Assembly: GCA_014898415.1 (NCBI GenBank)
Contig: RCTD01000004.1
Span: 2,727,001 to 2,791,000 of the forward strand
Direction of reading: 5' to 3'
DNA: 64,000 nt
DNA from: Stromatinia cepivora
Lineage: Eukaryota > Ascomycota > Leotiomycetes > Helotiales > Sclerotiniaceae
In this document: one piece after another, positions 47,995 to 58,675 of the stretch
Position numbering within the stretch: position 1 is the first letter of the stretch
Layout of the letters: each line of letters begins with the position of its first letter
Translations under genes and position numbers: made by a program
The notes under the pieces: generated by a model
What the model was told of the DNA's origin: nothing
The model's input: the letters and a program-made list of their open reading frames with translations, nothing else
Databases searched by the model: none

Positions 47995-48161
47995 AGCTTA
48001 GAAATTAAGGATAAGAAAAAAGATAACATTTTTAAATAATATTAAAAAGATCCATATACAAATGAGTAAACATAAATATATATCTAAAACAGAAATAAGC
48101 GGAGTATACATAAACATAAATATATGTTATTCCATTTCTTATCTAAAAGAGCTTTTAATAA

Positions 48162-48311
48162 TATAACAAATTCAACAAACATTTAAAGATCAACCTTAGA
48201 ATTAAAAGTTACAAAATTAAAGAAAATATACTACAAAGCTATATATATGATCGGCTCGGAGCTTAGTACCGTACTAGCCCGATCGTATGCGATCACGTGT
48301 ATCTCGTGACA
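48162..48311 (-). repeat. Gag-only element LTR, 5' copy (150 bp)
   Basis: The 5' LTR relative to the minus-strand element. On the minus strand it starts TGTCACGAGATACACGTGAT, less RIP-altered than its partner (TGTTATGAGATATATGTGAT). Confidence 0.88.
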
Positions 48312-48312
48312 A

Positions 48313-48540
48313 TTGAATTCTTTGATGCATAAAGATCGGTATCCCCTCCCTTTGATCGACAAAACACTTTCTCGGTTTTCCGGTGTTAAGGTCTTTATTA
48401 AACTCGATATTCATCAAACTTTCCATTGTATAAGAATGGATCCTACTTCAGAAAAGTATATTATCTTTCGAACCCGATACGGATTATACAAATGCAAAAT
48501 CGTACTATTCGGATTAACGAATGATCCTGCAATTTATTAG
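48313..48540 (+). pseudogene. Gypsy 2 reverse transcriptase fragment
   Basis: Seventy-five residues: 'LMHKDRYPLPLIDKTLSRFS', 'VFIKLDIHQTFHCIRM', then 'KYIIFRTRYGLYKCKIVLFG' and 'LTNDPAIY'. This is the Ty3/Gypsy RT palm (KLDLRxAYHxIRI ... TAFxTRYGxFEYxVMPFGLTNAPATF). The YLDDI box follows near 48,594 in the same frame after a stop, so both catalytic aspartates of the box survive. The fragment starts immediately at the right junction of the gag-only element. Confidence 0.9.
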
Positions 48541-49665
48541 TATTATATAAATAATGTTTTATTCGATTATCTAGATATCTTTTATATAATATATCTCGAC
48601 GATATTCTAATCTATTCCAAAAACGAAGAAGAATATCAAATTTATATTAAACTAATTCTTGAACGATTAAAAGCTGCTAGCCTATAAATGAATCTCAAAA
48701 AATGCAAATTCAATATTATATACATCAAATACTTGGGCTTTATTATTTTTATTAAAGGAGTAGAGGTGGACCTTAAAAAGATTGAGGTAGTTGAGAATTG
48801 GATCTTTCCAATAATAGTGAAAGGGATCCAATTATTCTTTGGTTTTTGTAATTTTTATTAATAATTCATTAAGGATTATGGTATAATAACGAAATCTCTT
48901 AACAAACTTATTAAAGCAAACGTTAAGTTTATATTCAACAAAATATACCAAAATATATTCAATATCTTAAAGAAAAAGTTTATCTTCGCTCCGCTCCTGT
49001 AATATTATAATTATCAATTTTTTTGTATATTCGAAATAAATATATTCGATAAGATAATTGCTAATATATTATTATAATAGCATAACGAAGATTGGTTTTT
49101 TATAGTTTATTTCTTCAAGATCATAATTGCTGTTGAATTAAATTACAAAATTTATAACAAGGAAATACTATCAATCATTCGATTTTTCAATCATTGGAGA
49201 GCGGAACTCACTGGTTCACTATATAAAATCAAGGTTTATACCAACTATAAGACCCTCGAATATTTTATGATTATTAAAACTTTCAACACTCGATAAATTC
49301 GCTAAACAGAAGTTCTAATCGATTATAATTTCATTATTATATATCACCCTAGAAAAGATAACCCTTTTGTTAATGCCTTAATCCATTAGACTGATAAATT
49401 GGATTTTCAGAATTATATTAAAAAAAAGAATCGCCTTTAGTAGTTTATTAAAGATAATCAAATTAATACCGAAATCATGAGAAAAATCTTACGAAAGTAT
49501 TATTTAGATGAAACAGCGATTATTAACATCGATTTAAATGAAATCGCTTTTTGATTCAATTTAATTAACTATATTATCGAAACAAATAAAATTATAGATA
49601 ACTTACTAATACTCAGAATACAAGTTATTCAAAATCACAAGTATATATCACTCCAAAATGATCTC

Positions 49666-49929
49666 TTGTTTTATAATAACCGCCTGGTGGTGCCTGATAT
49701 CGATAATCTTCAAATTTACCTGATTCATGAAGCCTATAATTCCGTTTCCATTATTTATCCTGGTATAAGCAAAACCTATCTTTTATTATTTCAACAATAT
49801 TACTGGTCTAGAATATATGATATCATAACCAGATATATACGCAATTATTATATTTACAAATATAATTCCGTTCTATACGATCGTACCCCCGGTTTATTAC
49901 ATCTATTTCCGATTCCTAATCGAATATAG
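49666..49929 (+). pseudogene. Gypsy 2 integrase N-terminal fragment
   Basis: Eighty-seven residues: 'NRLVVPDIDNLQIYLIHEAY', 'SVSIIYPGISKTYLLLFQQYY' and a 'YIRNYYIYKYNSVLYDRTPG' segment. It corresponds to the integrase HHCC zinc-binding domain of Ty3/Gypsy (H-x3-H ... C-x2-C); the two cysteines have become tyrosines (YYIYK for CxxCK), a G-to-A outcome. The core domain continues beyond the stop at 49,927. Confidence 0.8.
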
Positions 49930-51955
49930 CAATATATCATTATGGATTACTGCAGCTTTAATAAAGATAAATATGGATATGATAATATTTTAATTATTAT
50001 TGATCGATTAATGAAGCAAGCTATCTCTATACTTTGTTATAAATCAATCGATATTCGAGCTCAAGTATAACTATATCTCTATCATATATATCGATATTAT
50101 GGTCCCTTTGACACTATAGTATCGGATTGCGGCCCCCAATTCATATTACAGTTCTGAAAGGAATTCAGCCAAATCCTAAGAACCGATCTCAAATTATCTA
50201 TTATTTATTATCCCTAAATCAATAATCAAATTGAAATCTATAATCAATACCTTCAATAACGGTTAAAACCGTTTATTAGTTATTATCAAGATGATTGATC
50301 AGAATTCCTATTTATAATGGATTATGTATAATTTACTCTTTTATATGATTCCTTAGGAGGGTTTATACCCTACAAAATTTTATATAGATATGTATCGAAA
50401 TGTGTATAAGAATGGAAGGAAGATGTTAGTAAATCAATAAACGATATGAATATGCGTGATACCTGTATATACGTAGAATATAATAGATTAGTTTTTGTAC
50501 AAACAAAAGAAGGTTTATTGTATATCTAAGTCAAGATATCGAAATCCATAAATACTTATCAGTATAAAATCGATTTCGATATCGAAAATTATATATAGCT
50601 CAATATAAAGAGTTATTCTACCTAAAGATTATTTAAGAAATTAAACTTTCTAATTTAAGGAAGATTCAAGATCATTAATTGATCTAAAAGCTTTTTCAAA
50701 CTCGAACTCCCGATTACAATGAAAATTCATTTTGTTTTCCCTTCAGATCGATTATGTAAGGTATATAATAATCTTCTTCCTGATTAGATACTTGAATCAT
50801 TTCTGTTTATTAATATAACTAATGATTCGGAATAGAAAATGAAAAAGGTCCTAATAATAAAGAAAGTACAAAAAACCTTATTATACAGAGTTTTATAGTT
50901 TAATAGCGATACCGATCTTATCTAGTATCCTGTTTCCGATTTTAAAACATTATTATACCTTCTACGCGATTTTCATTTGGTCAATCCAATATTGCTTGAT
51001 CTTTTCAATCGATTAATTGATTGAATAAAGCTCTATAAGAACGAAAAGGATAATTATAATCATATAGATGACAATTCATTTATAAAATCAAGGGAAAGAA
51101 AAGTGTTCTTTAATATAGCAGATTAGATGTTATAATTTTATAATGGTATATATGTATATAATTGTGAAAGGATCGAAAACCTATACAAATTAGAGAGAAT
51201 TTGATTGTATATATATATAGCCTAAGCTCTATATAACAGACGAACTGCTATCACCAAGATAATACAAAGGCAATATATTTCAAAAACTCATACTTATAAT
51301 CATTTCAAAAATTATACAAAGGAAAACTTGAATATGGTAAAAACGAAATATAACGTTACCCTTATCGATTTCGTTCAATTTGATTGATTTGGTCAATTTA
51401 ATCGATTAACTTGATCGATTTCGGAATTGATCATATTAACCATCCATCATCATTATACCATAATTCAACTTTTTTCCCTTTTCTATTGAAGCTTTTTTCC
51501 TTTCAAAGGTTCCCCAAATCAAGAAAAATACAAATCAATATTAATTTAATTAATTGATGAACGATTTGGTCGATTTGGTCAATTCATTTATTATTTTGGT
51601 TAATTTGATCGATTAATTTAGTCAATTTGATCAATTTCCAGTAAATTGATTAAATCAACCAAAATAACCAATCTAATTGATTTAAAGCTTATGAACCTTT
51701 ATAAAATCTGATTTCTGATGAAATAATAATGGAATAAAGAAATGAAACGCTTGAGGGCGAGTTTTTCCGAAGGGGGGGGTAGTGTTACGAATTGTGAACC
51801 ACAAAAGGTTAACTATATAATACTTTTTATCTCCCATATCAATTTATAAATTGATCATCTGTGTGTATACATTACGAATTATATAATTTAGTATAATAAA
51901 ATGGTAACCCTAATAACACTTACATATAACCCTACAACCTACAAATGGGTATTTG

Positions 51956-52121
51956 TGTTGGAAATAAGGCCATCATAGGATTAGAATTGAGATCACAAGA
52001 CCATAATGATGCATAGACCATATTTGGGGATAACCTCAATTCTACTCCTACTAGAATTATATATCCTTAGTTCAATTTATATAATCAATAATACTATTAT
52101 TTCCTGTATCAAAAGTTAATA
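51956..52121 (+). repeat. Copia C 5' LTR (166 bp)
   Basis: TGTTGGAAATAAGGCC to AAAAGTTAATA. Confidence 0.92.
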
Positions 52122-52139
52122 GGTTATGAGATCCGGTTG
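52122..52139 (+). promoter_or_regulatory. Copia C primer-binding site (half-tRNA type)
   Basis: GGTTATGAGATCCGGTTG abuts the 5' LTR. GGTTATGAG is the exact complement of CTCATAACC, the anticodon-loop segment of initiator tRNA-Met. Drosophila copia uses the same trick (priming from a cleaved tRNA-iMet half) with PBS GGTTATGGGCCC. The inference rests on this nine-base match. Confidence 0.6.
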
Positions 52140-52505
52140 TATAATAATGATTAAAAAATAAAGCAAATTGAGAAAGGATTAGTATAGCTAATAAGGGTGA
52201 AACAAAATGAAAATCAGAGTTTTTATACAATACTACCGAAGCAGAGTTGAAATATAATAATACAGTTTATAATTCATAATATTATAGGCCAAAGCGGAGA
52301 GCAATCTGTATAGTGCCGATATAGAATTATAACAAAAGCAAAAAGCAAGTTCGCATAACTATAAGAAAATATATTACAATACAATCTTATGAATTCTTTT
52401 ATTGTTTTATTTTTATATTTCTTTATTATTTTGAATTTATTTGTTGTATATCTTTTTTTTTAAGATCGTTTTAAAAATCTGAAGACTATCTTCGATACCC
52501 ATCAA

Positions 52506-52862
52506 ACAGCAAGAAACCTTCACAATGTCGGAATCAAACAACCCTTCGAAGCTTGGGACAAACTGAAAGAGTACAGAAGGAAACTAGGAGCTGCAGACGA
52601 AAGCTGTCGGTCAGTATATCAAGATACTGCCCTGTTTTTGGTTTTAATACATAATCTTCCAATCGATTATCAAAGAGTAATGGATATATTGGATATCCAA
52701 ATCAGTTTTAGTATCGATAATAAGATCAAGTATTTACAGGCTAAAGAACTTCGTTTTAAGAATGGATCAGAGCTAATACAAATTGCAAAAGGATCTAAGT
52801 ACGCTTCTCAATACCAAGAATCAGATTTCGAGATCCCAAATAATATTTGTAATCTGTATTAA
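52506..52862 (+). pseudogene. Copia C gag fragment, weakly mutated
   Basis: The frame reads 'ARNLHNVGIKQPFEAWDKLK', 'EYRRKLGAADESCRSVYQDT' and continues into the open stretch 52,638-52,862 (MVLIHNLPIDYQRVMDILDI...). This is the Ty1/Copia gag pattern (..W..L....L..L...LP..Y......L......). G+C is visibly higher than in the same region of Copia A (about 15,450-15,780). The N-terminal gag part is missing by the 395-bp deletion. Confidence 0.7.
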
Positions 52863-55502
52863 AGGGAAAATTATTATATACAAAACTGTTTGTATTTAGT
52901 ATAAACCAGCAAACTACTTTGTAATTATCTTTATTATTAAAAAAGAAAAAGATCATCGAATCCGAAGAAGATTTATTTCAACAAGAAAGACCAAATATAT
53001 TTTACTAATAATATCTTTGAATCAGATTCCGATATTAAGGATATAATGAAAAAAGATTGCAATTTGATAAAAGAAATTATTAATAAGACTTCCTTTAGCA
53101 AATAATATATCGATACAGACACTTCTTTATATATATCTGATCAACTTTCATTATTTAAATCAATAGAATTTATTACCAAACAAAGAATAAAGATTAATAG
53201 AAGAGTAATGTATTATCGTTATTAGAGTTTAATGGATATGGTATGCAAAAACGATTCTAAGATACTACTTTCAAATGTATTATATATATTAGGGTTAAAA
53301 GTAAACTTGCTATCAAAAAAAAGGATCTATAAAACAGAGTTACAAAGGGAATTCAATTCTCATTATATATATTTCAAGAAGGATAATAAGAAAGTTATCT
53401 ATACTAAAATGTAAAACGGAATGTATATGGTTTTATATATAATCAAAGGATATAAGGATACAGTTCTTTGTTCTAATGTATATCAAAATGATCAGGAAAA
53501 AGGTTTTTCTTCAAAGATAATCGATAACACCAAAGATATCGATAACGAATTAATATTCAAAAAGAAAAAGAGATACCTATTATAATATCGAAAATTTAAC
53601 TATCTAGATTTAAACAAGATTAAGAATCTATACAAGGTATCCAATATAACCAAACCGATAAAGGTCCCAATTGAATTAGATATCTGCAAAGTATATATAT
53701 TCACTAAAATGATTAATTATATTCCGAAGCAATTGAATCTATACAAATCAAAAAAACTCGAACTTATATATTTCGATATTGCAAAACCATTTTTAAAATC
53801 GATTCAAAAGAATCGTTATTTCATATTGATTATTGATAATTGTACAAAAATAAATTGGATTATACTATTTAAACAAAAAAACGATACAATTCAAATATTA
53901 AAAACTTAGAAAAAGAAAATGGAATTAACTACTGAAGAAAAGATCATTGCAACCAGAACTGACAATGCATTGGAACTCTTATAAGCTATTCGTAAATGAT
54001 CATCGAGCATACAATCCGAAATTATAACAATTGCTTTTTTATATCAAAACGAATCTACAAAACGGAATATAAGAATTACAAAAACAGATATAAAAGCAAT
54101 ACTAAAAGAAGCTAGATTACTATTAAAATTTTGGGACGAAATTGTAGAACACAATATTTATATCAAAAATCGTATTAATATTAATTTTGATATGAATGGA
54201 ATAGATCGATTTTTTATAAAAGTTTTTATAAATATAATATCTGATATAAAAATATATAAAATCTGGGGGAACAAATATTATACTTATATTAATCCCAAGA
54301 TTATTCCGAAAGGGCAAAAACATAACAAATTGTGGGATACTTCAAAAATTGGTGTATTTCTAGGGTATTCAAAAGTTACAAACAAATATATCAAAATGTA
54401 TTCTCCAAAATTAAGTTATACATTTCGATTAAATAGAATAATCATAAATGAATCTCATCAAAAAGAAGATTTGAATCTTAAATTAAGAAATTGTAAATCA
54501 AGCCTATAAAGAATAAAGAATATAAAACCAGATCGAAAACCTCATGATAGATTGGTAACAAATAAAGTACCTTTTTTATCCTCAATATTAAATACAATAT
54601 TTGTATCATCTTCGTTCCAAACGTTCTTTTCAATAGATATTATATCAAGTTCAATAATTGTATCAAACACCTCAATTATCGAATTGAAATTAGGTAAATT
54701 AGATATATCAATATTAATATATAATGAAGATGAAGATAGCAATATCCAAAAAACAAATCAAGAATCTTCTTTTAAGGATACTTTAGTTATCGAATCTATC
54801 ATTTTAGAGGATCCAGCTTAAAAATCAATTTCTGCAAATCCTGAATCTATATCGGAAACAAAATTTAAAATTGTTTTAAATTTTGTTGATAAGTCTATTT
54901 CAATAGGATCAAAAAGCGAAGTAAATCTACAATTATTTGAGATCGAACAAAAGGATGAAATGGACCTTAAAGACGAATCCTTAAGATATCTAATACAAAA
55001 ACGAAAAAGAAATATAGAATAAGATTCTGAAAAAGAACAGAAAAGTAAGATTATAAGGGTATTGATTACAATATTTATGTAGGTTAAAACTCAAGAAAGT
55101 GTAGAATATATTATAATTACAATTCTAATTATTTACAAAATGAATCTTTATATCAAAAACAAAATCGTTTCAGATTTCACAATTTCGTTGATAGATATAA
55201 ATAATACAGAAGATGTAGCATATCCGGCCGAAGAAGTTCTGGAAATCAAAATATTAAGAATTTATAAAAAAGCAATATCAGATCGAAAATACTCTGAAAA
55301 ATGAAAGGAAGCTATCCAAAAGGAAATCATATCTTTAATTCAAAATGATACTTGAGAAGAATATATACTCCCTAAAGGAAGTAATCTGATTTCGACGAAA
55401 TAGGTATTTACAGTTAAGACCAAGGATAACAAGGTAGAACGATTCAAGGTAAGATTAGTAATTCGAGGATTCAATCAGATATTAGAAAAGGATTACAACG
55501 AA

Positions 55503-56138
55503 ATGTTTGCACCAACAATAAGATTAAATATACTTAGACTATTCCTAGTTATTATCGCAAAGGAAAATTTGGAATACTTACATTTCGATATCAAAAACGT
55601 CTTTACTGAATTGTATTTAAAAGAAAAGATCTACTTCGAATTATCTCAAAGTATCAAAATCAAAAAGGGATATGTATTACAAACTTTACAAAGCTTATAT
55701 AAATTGAAGTAAACTGAAAAGGACTGGAATTTACTATTGAAGAAAGAACTTTTAGGTATAGGTTTTGTATAAAGTTTGACAGATCCATATCTGTATATAT
55801 CCAAAGACTGTGATATAATATTACTAGTATATATCAACGATATTGTTATTGTATTATATACATTATTGCAAATCATTTGGTTCGATGAAAAGCTATCGGT
55901 CCATTTTAACACCAAGAATTTAAAGGAGATTAGTAAGATCCTAAATGTTAGAATCATTCGCGATAGAAAAGTGTATATATTAATTATAAATCAAAAAGAA
56001 TATCTCGATACTATATTAATTAAATATAATATTACATATGGACAACATCAAATCAAGAAACTATCAATAATGAATTATATTTATCTCCGGTCAACAATCG
56101 ATGACAATGAACTAGTAGATATGAATGAATATCAATAA
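55503..56138 (+). pseudogene. Copia C reverse transcriptase
   Basis: Two open stretches: 55,503-55,712 with 'FAPTIRLNILRLFLVIIAKE', 'HFDIKNVFTELYLKEKIYFEL' and 'LQSLYKLK'; and 55,776-56,138 with 'DPYLYISKDCDIILLVYIND', 'NTKNLKEISKILNVRIIRDR' and 'INQKEYLDTILIKYNI'. These are the Copia RT palm, the YVDD box (here YIND, second D region changed) and the thumb. Two stops near 55,712 and 55,770 (TAA, consistent with CAA) separate them. Confidence 0.88.
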
Positions 56139-56872
56139 CGAATAGGAAATATAATTCATTCAATAATATACACCTGACCAGATATAGCATTCTCAATTGG
56201 AAGACTTTCACAATTTATAACAAAACTAGTAAAACATTATACTATAGTTTTGAAGAATCTGATGTGATATTTACGATCAACAATTAAACAAAAGCTATGG
56301 TTCGGATTAAAGGGAGTACAATCTGATATTTGCAAAGAATACAATATGTTTAACAATACAATAAAGATATATACAGATACAGATTGGGTTAGTGATAAAC
56401 ATAATCGGAAAAGTGTTTCAAAGGGAGTTGTGATATTCTACGAAGGCCCTATATCATAGATTAGCAAAAAACAAATATCTATAACTACCTCTAATACAGA
56501 ATCAGAATATATTGCAATAATAATATTCATTAAACAAGAAAAATAGATTGTATAAATACTCAAAGATTTATTCAGATCAAGTTACATTAAAAAGAATGGA
56601 GATACAGTTCAAATACTTAATAATAATTAAGATGCTTTAGCTTTAACCAAGAATCCATATTTGCATGAACAATCTAAACATATAGATATCAATTATCATT
56701 TCATTAGGGATTTAATAGAAAAAGAGAAAATCGTTATTAATTATATTAATATATACGATATAATTGCCGACGAAATAATGAAGCCTTATATAAGGATTGC
56801 TTTCGAAAGATTTAAGAAAATATTAGGATTAATAACCTAGAAGGATCGAATAGGATATTCTCAATAAGGAAG

Positions 56873-57038
56873 TATTGGAAATGAAATTATTATAGAATTA
56901 GAATTGAGGTTACAAGATTACAATGGTGTATAGATTATATTTGGGGATAACTTCAATTCTATTTCTACTAGAATTATACATTCTTAGTTCAATCTATATA
57001 ATCAACAATACTACTACTTCCTGCACCAAAAGTTAACA
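56873..57038 (+). repeat. Copia C 3' LTR (166 bp)
   Basis: TATTGGAAATGAAATT to AAAAGTTAACA; differs from the 5' LTR mainly by transitions. Confidence 0.92.
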
Positions 57039-57157
57039 ATTTGTGTATATATATCTAATCGCTCCTTACAAACCATAGTTCTTTAGTTGTAGATTTTAAA
57101 GAACATAATTGACCCTGTTAATTCAGCTCTACTACGGCTTTTGTGCGTCACAATATC

Positions 57158-57502
57158 GATATAAAAAAAAACTTAATTATATTAAGAAGAAATGTTTATT
57201 GAATAAAAGATTCTTGATATATTATTTCAGTAAAAGATTGATATTCAGATTCAATACGATAAATATCAAAAAGGGGGGAATTTTAATAAAAAAGCATTTT
57301 TTAATCGATATTATAATAAATATAGAAAAACAGATTATAATATAAGAACCTATTAAAATAATATAATAAATCCTAGATTATTAGATTCTTAATAGTTTTA
57401 ATTAATTGATTTAATCGTTGTTGAATAATATAGGTTTGAAAGTGTAAATTGAAGTGAAAATAATGCGTGCACTGATATAGTGCATGCATTGATAAATTAC
57501 GT
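57158..57502 (+). pseudogene. Pogo/Fot1 transposase C-terminus and right terminal repeat
   Basis: After the Gypsy 2 target duplication the transposase tail continues (a lysine-rich stretch, 'QKGGNF' matching the 'RKGGSLT' end motif of Fot1-like proteins), then about 68 bp of terminal inverted repeat to 57,502. Confidence 0.7.
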
Positions 57503-57668
57503 TATTCAATCATATGACCTCGCGTGTTTACACGTGATATTTACCCGCGGGTAGCACCCGGAGCATTTTATAGGGTGGTTACCCTACCCTACAGAGCTTC
57601 AACAGGGTGGCTTTTCGGCCGGGTTTACCCCGGGTATACCCTACCCTTTGCCCAGCCCTGATCTTGAG

Positions 57669-58675
57669 ATGCTTAGGGTTACCAGCTAAAAAGGTGGTCG
57701 ATTGGTTAGAATCATATCGAATCTGTGTAGGTACCGACTGGCAAACCTTCCTCATCGAGCTAATACTTAATGCACTTTGTAGATAGACCCAGTTGCTAAG
57801 AGACAAATGCAGCGCATACATACGATATGTGACCTATCTTAGGCTCGCGCGACTGTTCCCCTTTACCCCAAACCTTCCTCTTCTTACGGTGTAATTGTTC
57901 CCAGCCTAAGGGCGCCGTTTTCGTACCTTCTAGAATCAGTCAGACGTGTCAACGGAACAGCTTCGAAGTCTCTTTTGAGAATCACTCGCATTTCCACACA
58001 AGTTCAAACCTGATTCATATGCGATCTTTGAAAGATCGGACTTGCCGGCTTCAAGCGAGGTAGCGGCACAATATTGAGCTACCTATGCATACAGCAGGCC
58101 ACATGTACGTAATTGATAGCACGATAATTTCAAACTAATGTTGCGGCACGTACTTCATCAACAATCGAATATGCTGTTGATCGCTGACGTGGGAGCAGCT
58201 ATCTGTGGCACAGCGTTGATCATATTCGCAGTTGAAGACAATATGACACTCGGGACTGAATTGGTAGCAATACTTCGTAAGACGTGCGGCGCAATATTTG
58301 GGTGGGGTAAAAAATTAGCCACTGAGCATGCGCCGGATAAAAAGATGTTATATTGTCCAACTTGTGGGTGATAGTAATATTATATTTGATTTGTTTACTA
58401 TTTAAGCCGAGCTACATCCGCGAAAGTTTTTCTAACTTGAACTGTGGAGAATGCACTTTCTTCTGCAATGCAAGCTGTTTGGGAGAAATGGTGAGACATA
58501 ATACACCCTTTCATTATCTCCGGTCATTTCGGCTAAGAGTTTTCTGAAGAAATATTCATCGATTTGTTGGTAATGGAACCTGCAGATGCACATAATATAT
58601 TATGAAGTCGCCTTCAGAACTTGACTTGCCGCAGCCGCAACAACAGAATTCACGAATAGTTCTCGCCTCTAAACG
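57669..58675. other. Intergenic to the right of the transposon nest
   Basis: Normal composition resumes directly after the 8-bp duplication. A 77-residue ORF at 58,138-58,371 (ends LYCPTCG) has one hydrophobic stretch but no family resemblance, so I do not call it a gene. The last part should be the promoter of the methyltransferase gene. Confidence 0.55.

Larger units (their letters stand above)
46636..48311 (-). mobile_element. Gag-only LTR retrotransposon (TR-GAG-like), nested in Gypsy 2
   Basis: A 1,676-bp element with two 150-bp LTRs (46,636-46,785 and 48,162-48,311) and a perfect duplication ATTGA (46,631-46,635; 48,312-48,316). LTR termini read TATGACGAACCC (from TGTGACG) and CTCGTGACA. 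It is on the minus strand: a run of eight C (46,789-46,796) beside the left LTR is the polypurine tract of the other strand. Between the LTRs there is a leader and one gag-like reading frame filling nearly all the space; there is no protease, RT, RNase H or integrase. It must therefore have been mobilised in trans. Confidence 0.88.
51956..57038 (+). mobile_element. Copia C: full-length Ty1/Copia element in Gypsy 2's 3' LTR
   Basis: Two 166-bp LTRs and a perfect duplication ATTTG (51,951-51,955; 57,039-57,043). 5,083 bp, same family as A and B. Order on the plus strand: primer-binding site, gag (about 52,500-52,862), protease remnant (about 53,210-53,414), integrase (about 53,600-54,500), linker, RT (55,503-56,138) and RNase H (about 56,370-56,760). 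It has longer open stretches than Copia A or B, so it is the youngest or least mutated copy, but stops remain in every domain. It lacks about 395 bp of gag that Copia A has. Confidence 0.94.
43341..57152 (+). mobile_element. Gypsy 2: chromodomain Ty3/Gypsy nested in the Pogo element
   Basis: It is the same family as Gypsy 1. LTRs of 282 bp and a perfect duplication ATATC (43,336-43,340; 57,153-57,157) bound it. Without the two elements inside it (gag-only LTR element and Copia C) it is about 7.04 kb. The 5' LTR is 43,341-43,622; gag runs to about 45,350; RT is split at 46,635/48,317 by the gag-only element; RNase H, integrase (about 49,600-50,500) and chromodomain (about 50,826-50,985) follow. 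The 3' LTR is split at 51,955 by Copia C. A run of eight G (51,772-51,779) just before the 3' LTR is the polypurine tract. Broken frames throughout. Confidence 0.93.
51783..57152 (+). repeat. Gypsy 2 3' LTR, split by Copia C
   Basis: The left part is 51,783-51,955 (173 bp) and the right part 57,044-57,152 (109 bp); together 282 bp, exactly the LTR length of the family. The break lies in a GTATTTGTGTATATATA stretch, and ATTTG is duplicated on both sides of Copia C. Confidence 0.93.
41836..57502 (+). mobile_element. Pogo/Fot1-type (Tc1/mariner superfamily) transposon hosting Gypsy 2
   Basis: Terminal inverted repeats of about 68 bp begin ACGTAGTTTATCAGTGCG on the left and, on the other strand, ACGTAATTTATCAATGCA on the right; each is flanked by TA (41,834-41,835; 57,503-57,504), the Tc1/mariner target duplication. 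Inside is a plus-strand transposase with the Pogo order: helix-turn-helix region (about 42,000-42,360), then the DDE domain. Gypsy 2 is inserted near the transposase C-terminus; without it the element is about 1.85 kb, usual for Fot1-like elements. Confidence 0.9.
41676..57660. mobile_element. hAT-type inverted-repeat element (MITE-sized) filled by nested transposons
   Basis: It begins CAGGGCTGGGCA and ends TGCCCAGCCCTG, perfect 12-bp terminal inverted repeats of hAT type. It is flanked by a perfect 8-bp duplication ATCTTGAG (41,668-41,675 and 57,661-57,668), the hAT hallmark. Subtracting the inner Pogo element leaves only about 316 bp (41,676-41,835 and 57,505-57,660) without coding capacity, so the host element was a non-autonomous MITE. 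Its ends carry further GGGTGG/CCACCC and ACCCTACCC words in inverted order. The ends have kept high G+C, unlike everything inside. Confidence 0.93.

Noticed and set aside
46636..48311. Reading the gag-only element as a plain deletion derivative of Gypsy 1/2
   Set aside because: Its LTRs (150 bp, TGTGACGAACCC) are unrelated to the 282-bp Gypsy LTR, it is on the opposite strand, and its gag ends just before the polypurine tract rather than being cut at random.
58138..58371. 77-residue ORF ending LYCPTCG
   Set aside because: No domain, no homologue recognised, a lone CxxC-like end; chance ORF in an intergenic stretch is the simpler reading.
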